Below, in pieces: positions 50,926 through 58,505 of a stretch of DNA of 64,000 nt (within the stretch, counting starts at the first letter, position 1; each line of letters opens with the position of its first letter). The stretch comes from Candidatus Rokuibacteriota bacterium. GTDB taxonomy: Bacteria > Methylomirabilota > Methylomirabilia > Rokubacteriales > CSP1-6. A program made the translations under genes and the position numbers. The stretch is from the NCBI GenBank assembly GCA_003221695.1, contig QHSX01000048.1:42737-106736 (forward strand). Direction: 5' to 3'. The notes beneath the pieces are model-generated. The model had not been told where the DNA came from and searched no databases. It saw only the letters and a list, made by a program, of their open reading frames with translations.

Positions 50926-52020
50926 TCAGCTGGCGACGTACCGCTGGTACGGGTCTTCCGAGACCTTGTCCCAGGCGTTGTAGAGCCCCCTGAACTTCTT
51001 GAACGCTTCGTGAACCTTTTTCGCGAGCGGGTCTCTCGCCGCCTCCTCCTCGAGCGTGTCCTCGGCGAGGGGCTTGAGGGCCTTGAGGACGTCGCCCGGG
51101 AGCGGCAGGACCTCGACCTTGCCTTTGAACTTGGTCTGGAGCTCGATGAGGCCCTTGGCGTTCTTCACGTTGTAGTCGGCGAGCACGGCGATGTTATCGG
51201 CCTGGCACGCGTGATCCACGATGGCCCTGAGGTCCGCCGGGAGCGCGTCCACGGCCTTCTTGTTGAGGAACGCCTCCAAGGCCGTCCCGGGCTCGTGCCA
51301 GCCAGGATAGTAGTTGTACCTCGCCGCATTGTGAAGCCCGAGCTTCATGTCGTCCTCGGGACCGACCCACTCGGCCGCGTCGACCACCCCACGCTCCAGC
51401 GCCGGGTAGATCTCGCCGCCCGGGAGGAGCACGATCGTCCCCCCTGCCTTGGCGACCACCTTGCCTCCGAGCCCGGGGATCCTCATCTTGAGACCCTTGA
51501 AGTCGGCCATGCTGTTGATCTTCCGCTTGAACCAGCCCGCCATCTGCGTGCCGGTGCTCCCGCACGGGCGCGGAATCAGGCCGAAGGGCTTGTAGACTTC
51601 CTCCCAGAGGTCGAGCCCTCCGCCCTCGTAGAACCAGGCGTTCATTCCCTGGGCGCTGAGGCCATACGGCACCGCGCTGAACCACTGGCAGGCGGGCGTC
51701 TTCCCGGCCCAGTAGTAGGCCGCGGAGTGCGCCACCTCCACATTCCCGCCGACGACGGCGTCGAACGACCCGAACGCCGGAACCAACTCGCCCGCGGCGA
51801 ACACCTGGATCTTCAGTCGTCCCCCGCTCATGTCGTCGCAGAACTTGGCGAAGCGGAGGGCTGCTCCGTGGAGCGTGGCAAGACCGGGGGGCCAGGTCGT
51901 GACCATCTTCCACTGAAACTTGGGCTGCGCGATGACGTTCGGAGCGTCGATCGTGGCCGCCGCCGCACCGGCGGCGGCCAGCACGCCGCCGGTCTTCACC
52001 AGGAACCTGCGTCGCTCCAT
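50926..52020 (-). CDS. TRAP transporter solute-binding protein (DctP), convergent with its permeases
   Basis: 364 residues. Twin-arginine signal MERRRFLVKTGGVLAAAG and cleavage after VIAQ near residue 32. Family segments: QVFAAGELVPAFGSFDAVVG near 79-98 and KMRIPGLGGKVVAKAGGTIV near 177-196. The arginine in RIPG contacts ligand carboxylate in known DctP proteins. It is transcribed on the opposite strand from dctQM, tail to tail, and lies 23 bases after an ArsA-like gene. A functional link to dctQM is inferred from closeness. Confidence 0.85.
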   Translation of the reverse strand: MERRRFLVKTGGVLAAAGAAAATIDAPNVIAQPKFQWKMVTTWPPGLATLHGAALRFAKFCDDMSGGRLKIQVFAAGELVPAFGSFDAVVGGNVEVAHSAAYYWAGKTPACQWFSAVPYGLSAQGMNAWFYEGGGLDLWEEVYKPFGLIPRPCGSTGTQMAGWFKRKINSMADFKGLKMRIPGLGGKVVAKAGGTIVLLPGGEIYPALERGVVDAAEWVGPEDDMKLGLHNAARYNYYPGWHEPGTALEAFLNKKAVDALPADLRAIVDHACQADNIAVLADYNVKNAKGLIELQTKFKGKVEVLPLPGDVLKALKPLAEDTLEEEAARDPLAKKVHEAFKKFRGLYNAWDKVSEDPYQRYVAS

Positions 52021-52043
52021 GAAGTCCTCCCCTCGGAGTGAGG

Positions 52044-53045
52044 CTAGGCGAAGAGGGCGCCCGCCGCCTTCTCGAGCATGGCGGTGCCCCGCACCTCCTG
52101 GTCGAACAGCGGGACCACGGCGCGCACGCTCCCGTCGAACTTCTCGCGGATGGTCTTGAGGTGGTCGTCCTGCATGCGCATCCGGTTCCGCACGAACTCC
52201 GGCGCGTCCGTGCCCAGGGCGCGTCGGTCGAGGACCATGTTCACGATCACGCCTCCGACCGGGATCCCGAACTCGTGGAACCACCCGATGAAGCGGGTGA
52301 TCACCGCGATCGGCAGCGCCTCGGGAAGCGTCACGAAGAAGAACGCCGTCCGGGTCGCGTCGGTCAGGAGCCGGCGCGCCTGGGCCATCCGGGAGCGGAA
52401 CCCCAGCAGGTACTCGAGCAGCGGGTCCGCCTCCTTCTTCTTCGTGAAGGACAGCATCTCCCGGAGCGAGCGGGCTTCCTCGCGCGACTTCAGCATCTTG
52501 TCCACCCAGAGCGAGTACACCTTGGACATGCCGAGAAGCCGGCGCGCGTTCGCCGTGGGCGCCGTGTCGAAGACGTACGCGTCGTACTCGTCCTTCAGCA
52601 TCAGCTCGACCATGTTCTCGAACATGGCCGATTCCTCGAACGCGGGGTTCATCGTGGCCGACTCGACGAAGTCGTCCGCCTTCGTCGAGATGTCCGCGAA
52701 CTTGAGGAACCACTGGATCTTCTCGCGGATCTCACGTTTGGAGCGCTCGATCGTGTCGCGGGTGTCGATCTCGTACGCCCAGAGCCGGTCGACCCCCGCG
52801 ACGGGCGTGTGCCGCTCCGCGACGTTCTGCCCGAGGAGCCCCGAGAGACTGTGCACGGGATTCGTGGACGCGAGCAGCGTCCGCTTTCCCTGCCGGGCGA
52901 GCCAGAGCGCGGTGGCGCCGGCCATCGCGGTCTTGCCGACCCCGCCCTTGCCACCGAAGAAGGTGTACTTGAGCGCCGCGCGCTCGGCGACGTAGCGCGC
53001 CATCGACGTCTGGATCGGCACCTCCGTGCCGACGACGCTCATCAC
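52044..53045 (-). CDS. ArsA/Get3-like ATPase, paralogue 1 (switch I Asp replaced by Asn)
   Basis: 333 residues. Deviant Walker A GGKGGVGKT at 31-39 with the signature lysine. Switch I, normally S-T-D-P-A-H, reads STNPVHSLSG with Asn62 in place of the catalytic Asp. Switch II is well kept as FDTAPT at 159-164. I see no CxxC zinc motif and no cysteine pair for arsenite, so it is neither a typical Get3 nor an arsenite pump. It lies one base after paralogue 2 and is probably the low-hydrolysis partner of a heterodimer. ATG start at 53045; M2 would also serve. Confidence 0.85.
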   Translation of the reverse strand: MMSVVGTEVPIQTSMARYVAERAALKYTFFGGKGGVGKTAMAGATALWLARQGKRTLLASTNPVHSLSGLLGQNVAERHTPVAGVDRLWAYEIDTRDTIERSKREIREKIQWFLKFADISTKADDFVESATMNPAFEESAMFENMVELMLKDEYDAYVFDTAPTANARRLLGMSKVYSLWVDKMLKSREEARSLREMLSFTKKKEADPLLEYLLGFRSRMAQARRLLTDATRTAFFFVTLPEALPIAVITRFIGWFHEFGIPVGGVIVNMVLDRRALGTDAPEFVRNRMRMQDDHLKTIREKFDGSVRAVVPLFDQEVRGTAMLEKAAGALFA

Positions 53046-53046
53046 C

Positions 53047-54024
53047 CTAGCCTTCCTCGAACAGGCGGCGGGCCAGCCGCTCGATCATCGCGAGCCCGGT
53101 GACATCACGCTCCATCTCGGGCACGTACGCGAGCACCTCGTTGCCGAACGCCCCCTTGATGTCGTCCAGGTACTTCTTCTGCATGGCGATGCGGTTCTGG
53201 AGGTAGGGCGGGATGGTTCCCGGGCCGAGGTCCGCCGGGAGGATCCGGTTGACGATGTACCCGGAGAGGGGCACGTCGAACTTCGCGAAGAGCGCGGCCG
53301 CCTTCTTGGTGTCGAGGATGATCATCTCCTCCGGCACCACGACGAAGAAGAAGGCGGTCCGCGTCTTGTCCGTCAGGATCCGGGAGGAGGCGTTGATCCG
53401 CTCCTTGATGTAGGTCAGCTCGGAGAGGATCTGGTCCTCCTGCACCGTGTCCTCGCGCCGCATGGTCGCCGCCACCTGGTCGTACTGGCGCATGTCCTCG
53501 CGGAGCTTGGTGATCTTGTTGATCCACTCGTCGTACACCTTCGCCATCGACAGGTAGTAGAGCGCGTGGCCCAGCGGGACCAGGTCGTAGATGTAGTAGT
53601 CGTAATCGCCCCGGACGATGATATCGACGACGGCGTCGAAGATCGCGCTCTCCTCCATCGCCGGCTCCGCGGAGGCGGCCGCGATGTAGTTGTCGATCTC
53701 CTCCGGCACCTTCTCGAACCCGTACATGTCGAGGATCTTCTTCCGGATCTCCTCCTGGTAATCCTTGATCCGCCGGTCGGCGTCGACCTCCTGCGCCCAG
53801 AGGTTCTCCACGATCGGCACCGGCCCCTGGCCGAAGATGTCCCGCTGGAAGATGTCCGAGAGACTCGCCTGTGGATCGACCGAGAACAGCAGGACGCGCT
53901 TGCCCTGCCGCGCCAGCCAGAAGGCGCTCGTGGCCGAGAGCGTCGTCTTGCCCAGCCCGCCCTTGCCCCCGAACATGATGTACCGGCGGTCCGGTTGGCT
54001 CTCGAACACGCGCCGCAGCGACAC
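53047..54024 (-). CDS. ArsA/Get3-like ATPase, paralogue 2 (switch II altered)
   Basis: 325 residues. Walker A FGGKGGLGKTTLSA at 18-31. Switch I keeps the Asp (Asp50 in SVDPQASLSD) while the usual His is Ala. Switch II, usually DTAPTGH, reads DLVPLGH at 147-153. So it keeps what paralogue 1 has lost and loses what paralogue 1 keeps. Long helical middle (residues 85-140 and 185-210) resembles the client-binding part of Get3. No CxxC. GTG start at 54024, 3 bases after the small gene at 54028. Role probably in membrane-protein or metal-related targeting; not established. Confidence 0.85.
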   Translation of the reverse strand: MSLRRVFESQPDRRYIMFGGKGGLGKTTLSATSAFWLARQGKRVLLFSVDPQASLSDIFQRDIFGQGPVPIVENLWAQEVDADRRIKDYQEEIRKKILDMYGFEKVPEEIDNYIAAASAEPAMEESAIFDAVVDIIVRGDYDYYIYDLVPLGHALYYLSMAKVYDEWINKITKLREDMRQYDQVAATMRREDTVQEDQILSELTYIKERINASSRILTDKTRTAFFFVVVPEEMIILDTKKAAALFAKFDVPLSGYIVNRILPADLGPGTIPPYLQNRIAMQKKYLDDIKGAFGNEVLAYVPEMERDVTGLAMIERLARRLFEEG

Positions 54025-54027
54025 GGG

Positions 54028-54306
54028 CTAGCCGAGGACGTCCGTCACGTCGCGTTCCCGCAGCATCCTCCGTTTCCACCCGGCGATCTGCGGCGTCACG
54101 TACGGCAGGAGCCGGAGCGAGTAGTAGGGCGGCAGGATCGGCACTCCCAGGAGGTCGCCCATCGTGATCAGGATGAACAGATGCTCCATGCTCGCCCGCG
54201 TGCGCACGGCGTGCCGGGTCATCTCGTGAGAGGACATCCCGTAGACGATGTCCCTGAAGACGCCCAGGATTCCGCCCTTCTTCTTCGGCTTCGCCTCGTC
54301 CGCCAT
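54028..54306 (-). CDS. small protein of an ArsA-associated pair, paralogue 2
   Basis: 92 residues. A basic start (MADEAKPKKKGG) leads to FRDIVYGMSSHEMTRHAV, a hydrophobic run MEHLFILITMGDLLGVPILP near 40-59, then YYSLRLLPYV and IAGWKRRMLRERD. The same order of blocks occurs in the protein at 54320, so the two are paralogues. No family named with confidence; I have a weak memory of small proteins with an E-x2-F...G-x-P...W-K-R layout next to ArsA-like ATPases in other genomes, not checked. Four bases separate it from the ATPase gene downstream. Confidence 0.75.
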   Translation of the reverse strand: MADEAKPKKKGGILGVFRDIVYGMSSHEMTRHAVRTRASMEHLFILITMGDLLGVPILPPYYSLRLLPYVTPQIAGWKRRMLRERDVTDVLG

Positions 54307-54319
54307 CGGGGTCTCCGTG

Positions 54320-54604
54320 TCAGAGTCCGTGCAGGTCGTACTCGTCCTTTTCCCAGAACTCCTTGCGCTGCGCCATGTGCCGCTTCCACGTCGCGATCTC
54401 CGGCACGACGTACGGGAGCAGCCGGAGCGAGTAGACCGGCGGCAGCACCGGAACGCCGATCAGGTCGCCGAACGTGACGACCATGAAGACCGACTCCAGC
54501 TCATGGCGCATCTGCAGCGCGTGACGGGCGAACTCGTACCCCGTCAGGCCGTACAAGAACTGCGCGAGCGCGCCGCGCAGACGCGTCCAGCGCGCGGTCA
54601 GCAC
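54320..54604 (-). CDS. small protein of an ArsA-associated pair, paralogue 1
   Basis: 94 residues. LYGLTGYEFARHALQMRHE, then ESVFMVVTFGDLIGVPVLPP near 38-57, VYSLRLLPYVVPEIATWKRH and a charged C-terminus. The shared core with the neighbour is F-x4-F/M-GDL-GVP-LPP-YSLRLLPYV-P-IA-WKR-M. The central run could insert in or lie on a membrane. GTG start at 54604; a strong hairpin (54628-54655) lies between this gene and cstA. A TATGCT box ends 3 bases before the GTG, so a separate leaderless start is possible. Confidence 0.75.
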   Translation of the reverse strand: MLTARWTRLRGALAQFLYGLTGYEFARHALQMRHELESVFMVVTFGDLIGVPVLPPVYSLRLLPYVVPEIATWKRHMAQRKEFWEKDEYDLHGL

Positions 54605-54627
54605 CCGAGCATACCCCAGAAGCAGCG

Positions 54628-54655
54628 CGCCGGGGGAGGGACGCCTCCCCCGGCG
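54628..54655 (-). other. 12-bp perfect intercistronic hairpin
   Basis: CGCCGGGGGAGG (54628-54639) is the exact inverted partner of CCTCCCCCGGCG (54644-54655) around a 4-base GACG loop. It lies between cstA and the first small ArsA-associated gene. No T-run follows on the minus strand, so it is not a standard intrinsic terminator. It may mark an mRNA processing or stability boundary or a partial stop. Confidence 0.7.
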
Positions 54656-54677
54656 AGCGACCGTGGAGGCGACGGCC

Positions 54678-56471
54678 CTAGGCCCGCGCCGCCGCCGGCT
54701 TCCGCTGCTGAACCGGGCGGTGACGGTACCGCTGGAAGGCCCGCCACGTATCGAGACCGATGTAGAGCGCCGCGACGACCAGCAACAGCGCCACCAGGAT
54801 CATCAGCGCGGAGCCGACGACCGGGATCGTCCGGCCGGCGGCCATGTTGATCTGGTAGACGTTCGAGTACAGGTTGTACGCGGTGACCAGGATCGACGCG
54901 CACGTGGTCACCCACATGAACGCCGCGGGCAGGCCGGCGTACATCCAGTTCTTGCCGACCGACGCGAGCCACACCGTCACCAGCAGGAGCGACAGCGCCG
55001 CCATCATCTGATTCGCACCGCCGAAGAGCTGCCACAGATAGACCCACGTGCCCGTCATCATCAACAAAATGGCCAGCGCGACGCAGATCAGCGAGGCGAT
55101 GTGCTGGTTGCGGCAGGGTGGGAAGACGTCGCCGAGCCACTCGGAGAGCGTGACACGCTGGACGCGGAACAGGAGCTGCGTGACCACCAGTACGATCACG
55201 ATGAACGCCGCGAACGCGAGGGACGTCGCGTACTGGATCGGCAGGCCCCAGACGCTGATGAAGCCGCCGAGCCCGGTCGCGAAGGCGCCGACGGGCGCGC
55301 CCTTGGCGCCCACCGAGACGGCGAGGAGCGCCAGGAGGCCGAGCAGGAACTCGGCGAACATGGACCCGCCCCCGATCGGGAGCATGTCGGCCTCGTTCTG
55401 GATCTGCCGGGCCGTGCCGACCGCGCCGAAGAGCGCGTGCCACCCGGAGATCGCCCCGCACGCGATCGTCACGAACAGCATCGGCCAGAGGGGCATCACC
55501 CCCGCGGGGCCGAGCTGCGGGTTGAACCCCCTGAACGCCGGGATGACGAACTGAGCGACCTCGGGCTTCGCGAACGGAGCGACGAGCGCGCCGGTGAGGC
55601 CCAGCACCATCGCGAGCGCCGTGATCCAGAAGCCGACGTAGATCACGGGCTGCGCCATGCGCCAGATCGGCAGGACGGAACCCGCGTAGCAGAACGCCGA
55701 GATCGCGAGCGCCCAGAAGAGGAGGCTCGGCATGATCTTCGCGTCGGCGCCCTTGAAGTTCGCCAGGGTCGGATCGAAGTACGTCACGAGCGGCGCACCG
55801 CCGCTGACGTTGTTGAGGCCGGCGTTGAAGGCCTTGAAGACCTCCTCGGTCCAACCGCCCCCGAGGATCGCGATGAGCGTGAGGCCGACGGTCAGCACCG
55901 TCGCGCCGACGAGGCCGGTGCGCCAGCGGTAGAGCATCTGGCCCAGGAGCAGGCCCATCACCGTGAGGACGATGACACCGAGCTGCGTCTTCGGCTGCGA
56001 CTCGAGCACGGTCGCCATGATGCCGACGAACGCGCCGGCCACGAGCAGCAGGTAAAAGAAGATGAACACGAACAGGATCGTGCGCGTCCGCGGCGACACC
56101 AGCCGGTGGGCGATCGCTGAGAGGCTGTTGCCGTCGTTCCGGACCGAGATCACGATTCCGCTGTAGTCGCTCGCCCAGCCGAGGAAGGACACGCCGAGGA
56201 TCAGCCAGATGATCGCGGGCAGCCAGCCCCAGAGATTGGCCGCCACGATCGCGCCGATGATGGGGCCCGCGGCCGCGATCGACTTGAAGTGGTAGCCGAA
56301 CAGGATGTTGCGGTTCGTCGGCATGAAGTCGACGCCGTCCATGTAGAGCGTCGCGGGCGTCGCGCGTTTCGGATCAGACTGGATGACGTGGCGGTCGATC
56401 CGCCGGGCGTAGAGGGTGTACGCGAGGTACACCGTCAGCGCCCCGATGATGACTGCCAATAAAGTGTTCAT
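54678..56471 (-). CDS. cstA: CstA-family carbon-starvation/peptide-pyruvate transporter
   Basis: 597 residues with about 16 helices. N-terminal block ATPATLYMDGVDFMPTNRNI near 38-57 and YHFKSIAAAGPIIGAIVAAN near 60-79 are CstA signatures; ACGAISGWHALFGAVGTARQ near 338-357 is the conserved centre. CstA proteins import pyruvate and perhaps peptides when carbon is short. The usual YbdD/YjiX small partner is not visible nearby. The gene follows the TGA-containing thioredoxin-like gene by 16 bases and precedes the ArsA-type cluster. Confidence 0.93.
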   Translation of the reverse strand: MNTLLAVIIGALTVYLAYTLYARRIDRHVIQSDPKRATPATLYMDGVDFMPTNRNILFGYHFKSIAAAGPIIGAIVAANLWGWLPAIIWLILGVSFLGWASDYSGIVISVRNDGNSLSAIAHRLVSPRTRTILFVFIFFYLLLVAGAFVGIMATVLESQPKTQLGVIVLTVMGLLLGQMLYRWRTGLVGATVLTVGLTLIAILGGGWTEEVFKAFNAGLNNVSGGAPLVTYFDPTLANFKGADAKIMPSLLFWALAISAFCYAGSVLPIWRMAQPVIYVGFWITALAMVLGLTGALVAPFAKPEVAQFVIPAFRGFNPQLGPAGVMPLWPMLFVTIACGAISGWHALFGAVGTARQIQNEADMLPIGGGSMFAEFLLGLLALLAVSVGAKGAPVGAFATGLGGFISVWGLPIQYATSLAFAAFIVIVLVVTQLLFRVQRVTLSEWLGDVFPPCRNQHIASLICVALAILLMMTGTWVYLWQLFGGANQMMAALSLLLVTVWLASVGKNWMYAGLPAAFMWVTTCASILVTAYNLYSNVYQINMAAGRTIPVVGSALMILVALLLVVAALYIGLDTWRAFQRYRHRPVQQRKPAAARA

Positions 56472-56487
56472 CCTGCCTCCTCCCGAG

Positions 56488-56910
56488 TCAGTTGGACTTG
56501 GTGGCGTCGGGTGAGACTCGCGCGTTTTCCTCCTTTCGTCGGAGCGCTTGTACGATCAGGGCGTCGACCCGGGCGAAGTCCGAGCCGACGTATCGCTGGC
56601 CCTCGACCGCGAAGGCCGGGTACCGCCAGAACCGGTGGACCAGGGACTTGAAGAAGCCCTCGATCGAGGCGGCGTCGATCAGTCGGATACGCACCCGATC
56701 GGCGAACTTCCCCGGGAGCGTGTGCGCCCACGCCGAGAGGCTGTGAAACTCCGCCTTGAGGTCGTCCGGCAAGGCCGAGTCCGCCATCTCCCGCTGCACC
56801 TTCTGCCTGAGCCCCATGACCTGCCAGGTCACTTCACAGTGCTTTCAGTGGTTGTACTGCGTGGGGACGTAGGTGACGATGTCGATCCGGACGGTACACG
56901 CTGCCGTCAT
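56488..56910 (-). CDS. thioredoxin-like probable selenoprotein (in-frame TGA, U-x2-C)
   Basis: The true gene starts at ATG 56910 with GGGGGAGGG 8 bases upstream and runs to 56488, 140 residues, interrupted only by an in-frame TGA at 56847-56845 (codon 22). The context is VTYVPTQYNH-U-KHCEVTWQ, giving a redox U-x2-C motif right after the first beta strand, where thioredoxin folds carry C-x2-C. The rest fits a thioredoxin-like fold: VRIRLIDAAS (second strand) and FWRYPAFAVEGQRYVGSDF with the cis-Pro position. A SECIS-like hairpin follows the TGA. Automatic starts at GTG 56832 remove the active site. The alternative is a nonsense mutation in a CxxC protein. It is 16 bases upstream of cstA. Confidence 0.8.
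56817..56831 (-). promoter_or_regulatory. SECIS-like hairpin downstream of the in-frame TGA
   Basis: TGACCT-GGC-AGGTCA is a perfect 6-bp stem on the minus strand. The apical loop begins with G and starts 19 bases after the TGA. Bacterial SECIS elements need a short stem-loop just 3' of UGA with a G near the start of the loop and about 16-37 bases of spacing, so this fits. One G-U pair extends the stem. Confidence 0.65.
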
Positions 56911-56980
56911 CGACGACCCTCCCCCGCGCTAACGGGTTAACCGCCCGCAAATGCTGCGCCGATACTACTATAAGCTACCA

Positions 56981-57000
56981 CCCGGAACGCAACTTCCGGG
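56981..57000. other. 7-bp hairpin in the divergent gap
   Basis: CCCGGAA (56981-56987) pairs with TTCCGGG (56994-57000) around CGCAAC. It lies 11 bases before the ATG at 57012. The sequence CTATAAG further upstream is AT-rich and could be a -10 region. Function unknown; possibly a 5' leader structure. Confidence 0.45.
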
Positions 57001-57011
57001 GGGGCCACACC

Positions 57012-57308
57012 ATGCGCGACGACGGCTGGCGAACGCTCGACGACGAGGCGCTCGAACGCCTGCTGATCGAGCGCTGGCTGCTACGCGGCGCCACCCTGGC
57101 GCTCATCCTGGTCGCCGCGATCGGTGCCACGTACCTGGGCCTTCGCGGTGTCGAGACGGTGACCGAGCATGTGACCGTCGGTCTCTTCCTGCTCCTCGCC
57201 TTGGCATCCGGTGTGGTCGGCTTCACCATGCGCCAGGAAGACCTCCGGATCCAGCGCGAGCTCCGGCGGCGCCGCAGCCCTCCCTCGGCCCGTGGCCCCT
57301 CGTCTTGA
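57012..57308 (+). CDS. hypothetical two-helix membrane protein
   Basis: 98 residues. A charged N-terminus (WRTLDDEALERLLIERWLL) is followed by two hydrophobic helices, ATLALILVAAIGATYLGLRG near 27-46 and VTVGLFLLLALASGVVGFTM near 54-73, then an Arg-rich tail with a likely coiled helix (RQEDLRIQRELRRRR). Both termini should be cytosolic. I recognise no family. It stands between the divergent selenoprotein-like gene and mqnE. Confidence 0.6.
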   Translation: MRDDGWRTLDDEALERLLIERWLLRGATLALILVAAIGATYLGLRGVETVTEHVTVGLFLLLALASGVVGFTMRQEDLRIQRELRRRRSPPSARGPSS

Positions 57309-57373
57309 AACGCCCACCGGTGCGCCCGCGTTCCTTGACTGCCGCGGAAGCCGGAGGGTAGAGTCGGACCATC

Positions 57374-58450
57374 GTGCGCTTTTCCGACCGCAACCTGGAG
57401 CCCGTCTGGGAGAAGGTCCAGGCCGGCGAGCGGCTCAGCCGGGACGACGGCCTCCGGCTCCTCGAGACGGATGACCTCTTGGGCGTGGGGCGCATGGCCG
57501 ACCACGTCAAGTCGCGCCGCGAGGGCGACCGGGTCTACTTCGTCATCAACCGCTATATCTCGCCCACGAACGTCTGCGTGCTCTCCTGCGCCTTTTGCGG
57601 GTTCGCCCGGAAAAAGGGCGCGGACGGCGCCTTCGAGTACACCGTCGAGGACATCGTCGGAATGGTCGGCGCGGAGGTGCGCGAGGTTCACATCGTCGGC
57701 GGCCATCATCCCGACTGGCCGTTCGAGTACTATGAGCGCGTGATCGCCGCCCTCCACACCGCGCGCCCCGAGGTTCAGATCAAGGCGTTCACCGCCGCGG
57801 AGATCGACTATTTCTGGCGCCGCTCCCGGATCGAGCCGAAGGAGGCGCTCACGCGGCTCAAGGCCGCCGGCCTTCAGACGATGCCCGGCGGCGGGGCCGA
57901 GGTCTTCTCGACCCGCGTGGCGAAGCTCCTGCGCTACACGGGCAAGGCGGACGCGGAGCGTTGGTGCGAGATCCACGGGATCGCGCACGCGCTCGGCATC
58001 AAGACCAACGCGACGATGCTCTACGGCCACGTCGAGACCCTCGCCGAGAGGGTCGACCACTTGCTACGGCTCAGGGCTCAGCAGGACGCTTCCGGCGGGT
58101 TCCTCACGTTCATTCCCCTCCCCTACCAGGTCGGGACGACCCGCCTCGTGGAGCGGCCGACACCGCCCACCGACAATCTTCGGACGATCGCCGCGGCGCG
58201 GCTCCTCCTGGACAACTTCCCGCACGTCGAGGCGTACTGGGTGCTCCTCGGCGAGGCGACGGCGTCGGTCGCGCTCCACTTCGGCGCCGACGACGTCAAC
58301 GGCACGCTCGAGGACGAGCGCGTGCAGCACATGGCGGGGGCCCAGACGCCGGCCGGTCTCGCGCGCGAGCAACTCTTCCGCATGATCAAGGACGCCGGCA
58401 AGGTCCCGGTCGAGCGCGACGCCCTCTACAACGTGCTCCAGGTATGGTAG
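57374..58450 (+). CDS. mqnE: aminofutalosine synthase MqnE (radical SAM)
   Basis: 358 residues. Radical SAM cysteines in NVCVLSCAFCGFARKKG near 67-83 (CxxxCxxC). EVHIVGGHHPDWPFEYYE near 105-122 and TMPGGGAEVFSTRV near 173-186 are MqnE blocks. It adds an adenosyl radical to carboxyvinyl-oxybenzoate to make aminofutalosine, an early step of the futalosine menaquinone route. GTG start at 57374. mqnC follows after the dispersed repeat. Confidence 0.93.
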   Translation: MRFSDRNLEPVWEKVQAGERLSRDDGLRLLETDDLLGVGRMADHVKSRREGDRVYFVINRYISPTNVCVLSCAFCGFARKKGADGAFEYTVEDIVGMVGAEVREVHIVGGHHPDWPFEYYERVIAALHTARPEVQIKAFTAAEIDYFWRRSRIEPKEALTRLKAAGLQTMPGGGAEVFSTRVAKLLRYTGKADAERWCEIHGIAHALGIKTNATMLYGHVETLAERVDHLLRLRAQQDASGGFLTFIPLPYQVGTTRLVERPTPPTDNLRTIAAARLLLDNFPHVEAYWVLLGEATASVALHFGADDVNGTLEDERVQHMAGAQTPAGLAREQLFRMIKDAGKVPVERDALYNVLQVW

Positions 58451-58505
58451 TGCGAGTCGCAGCCAGAGGCGAGGCGAGTCTGTGAACGTGGGAGTGCGAG
58501 TCTGT
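58450..58505 (+). repeat. dispersed 'GAGGCGAG' repeat, locus 3
   Basis: GTGCGAGTCGCAGCC then GAGGCGAGGCGAGTCTGTGAA (58466-58486, split by position), and a second partial copy GTGCGAGTCTGTGAA at 58494-58508. It is the same element as at 5470 and 13790, here on the plus strand, and it supplies the ribosome site and GTG used by mqnC. It starts at the last base of the mqnE stop codon. Confidence 0.75.

Noticed and set aside
52044..54024. Arsenical pump ATPase (arsA) annotation
   Set aside because: No arsenite-binding cysteines and no arsB, arsC or arsR nearby. The fold alone does not support arsenic resistance.
56488..56832. 114-residue hypothetical protein starting at GTG 56832
   Set aside because: That start lies after the in-frame TGA, removes the redox motif and has no SD. 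The ATG at 56910 has a strong SD and family-like N-terminus.
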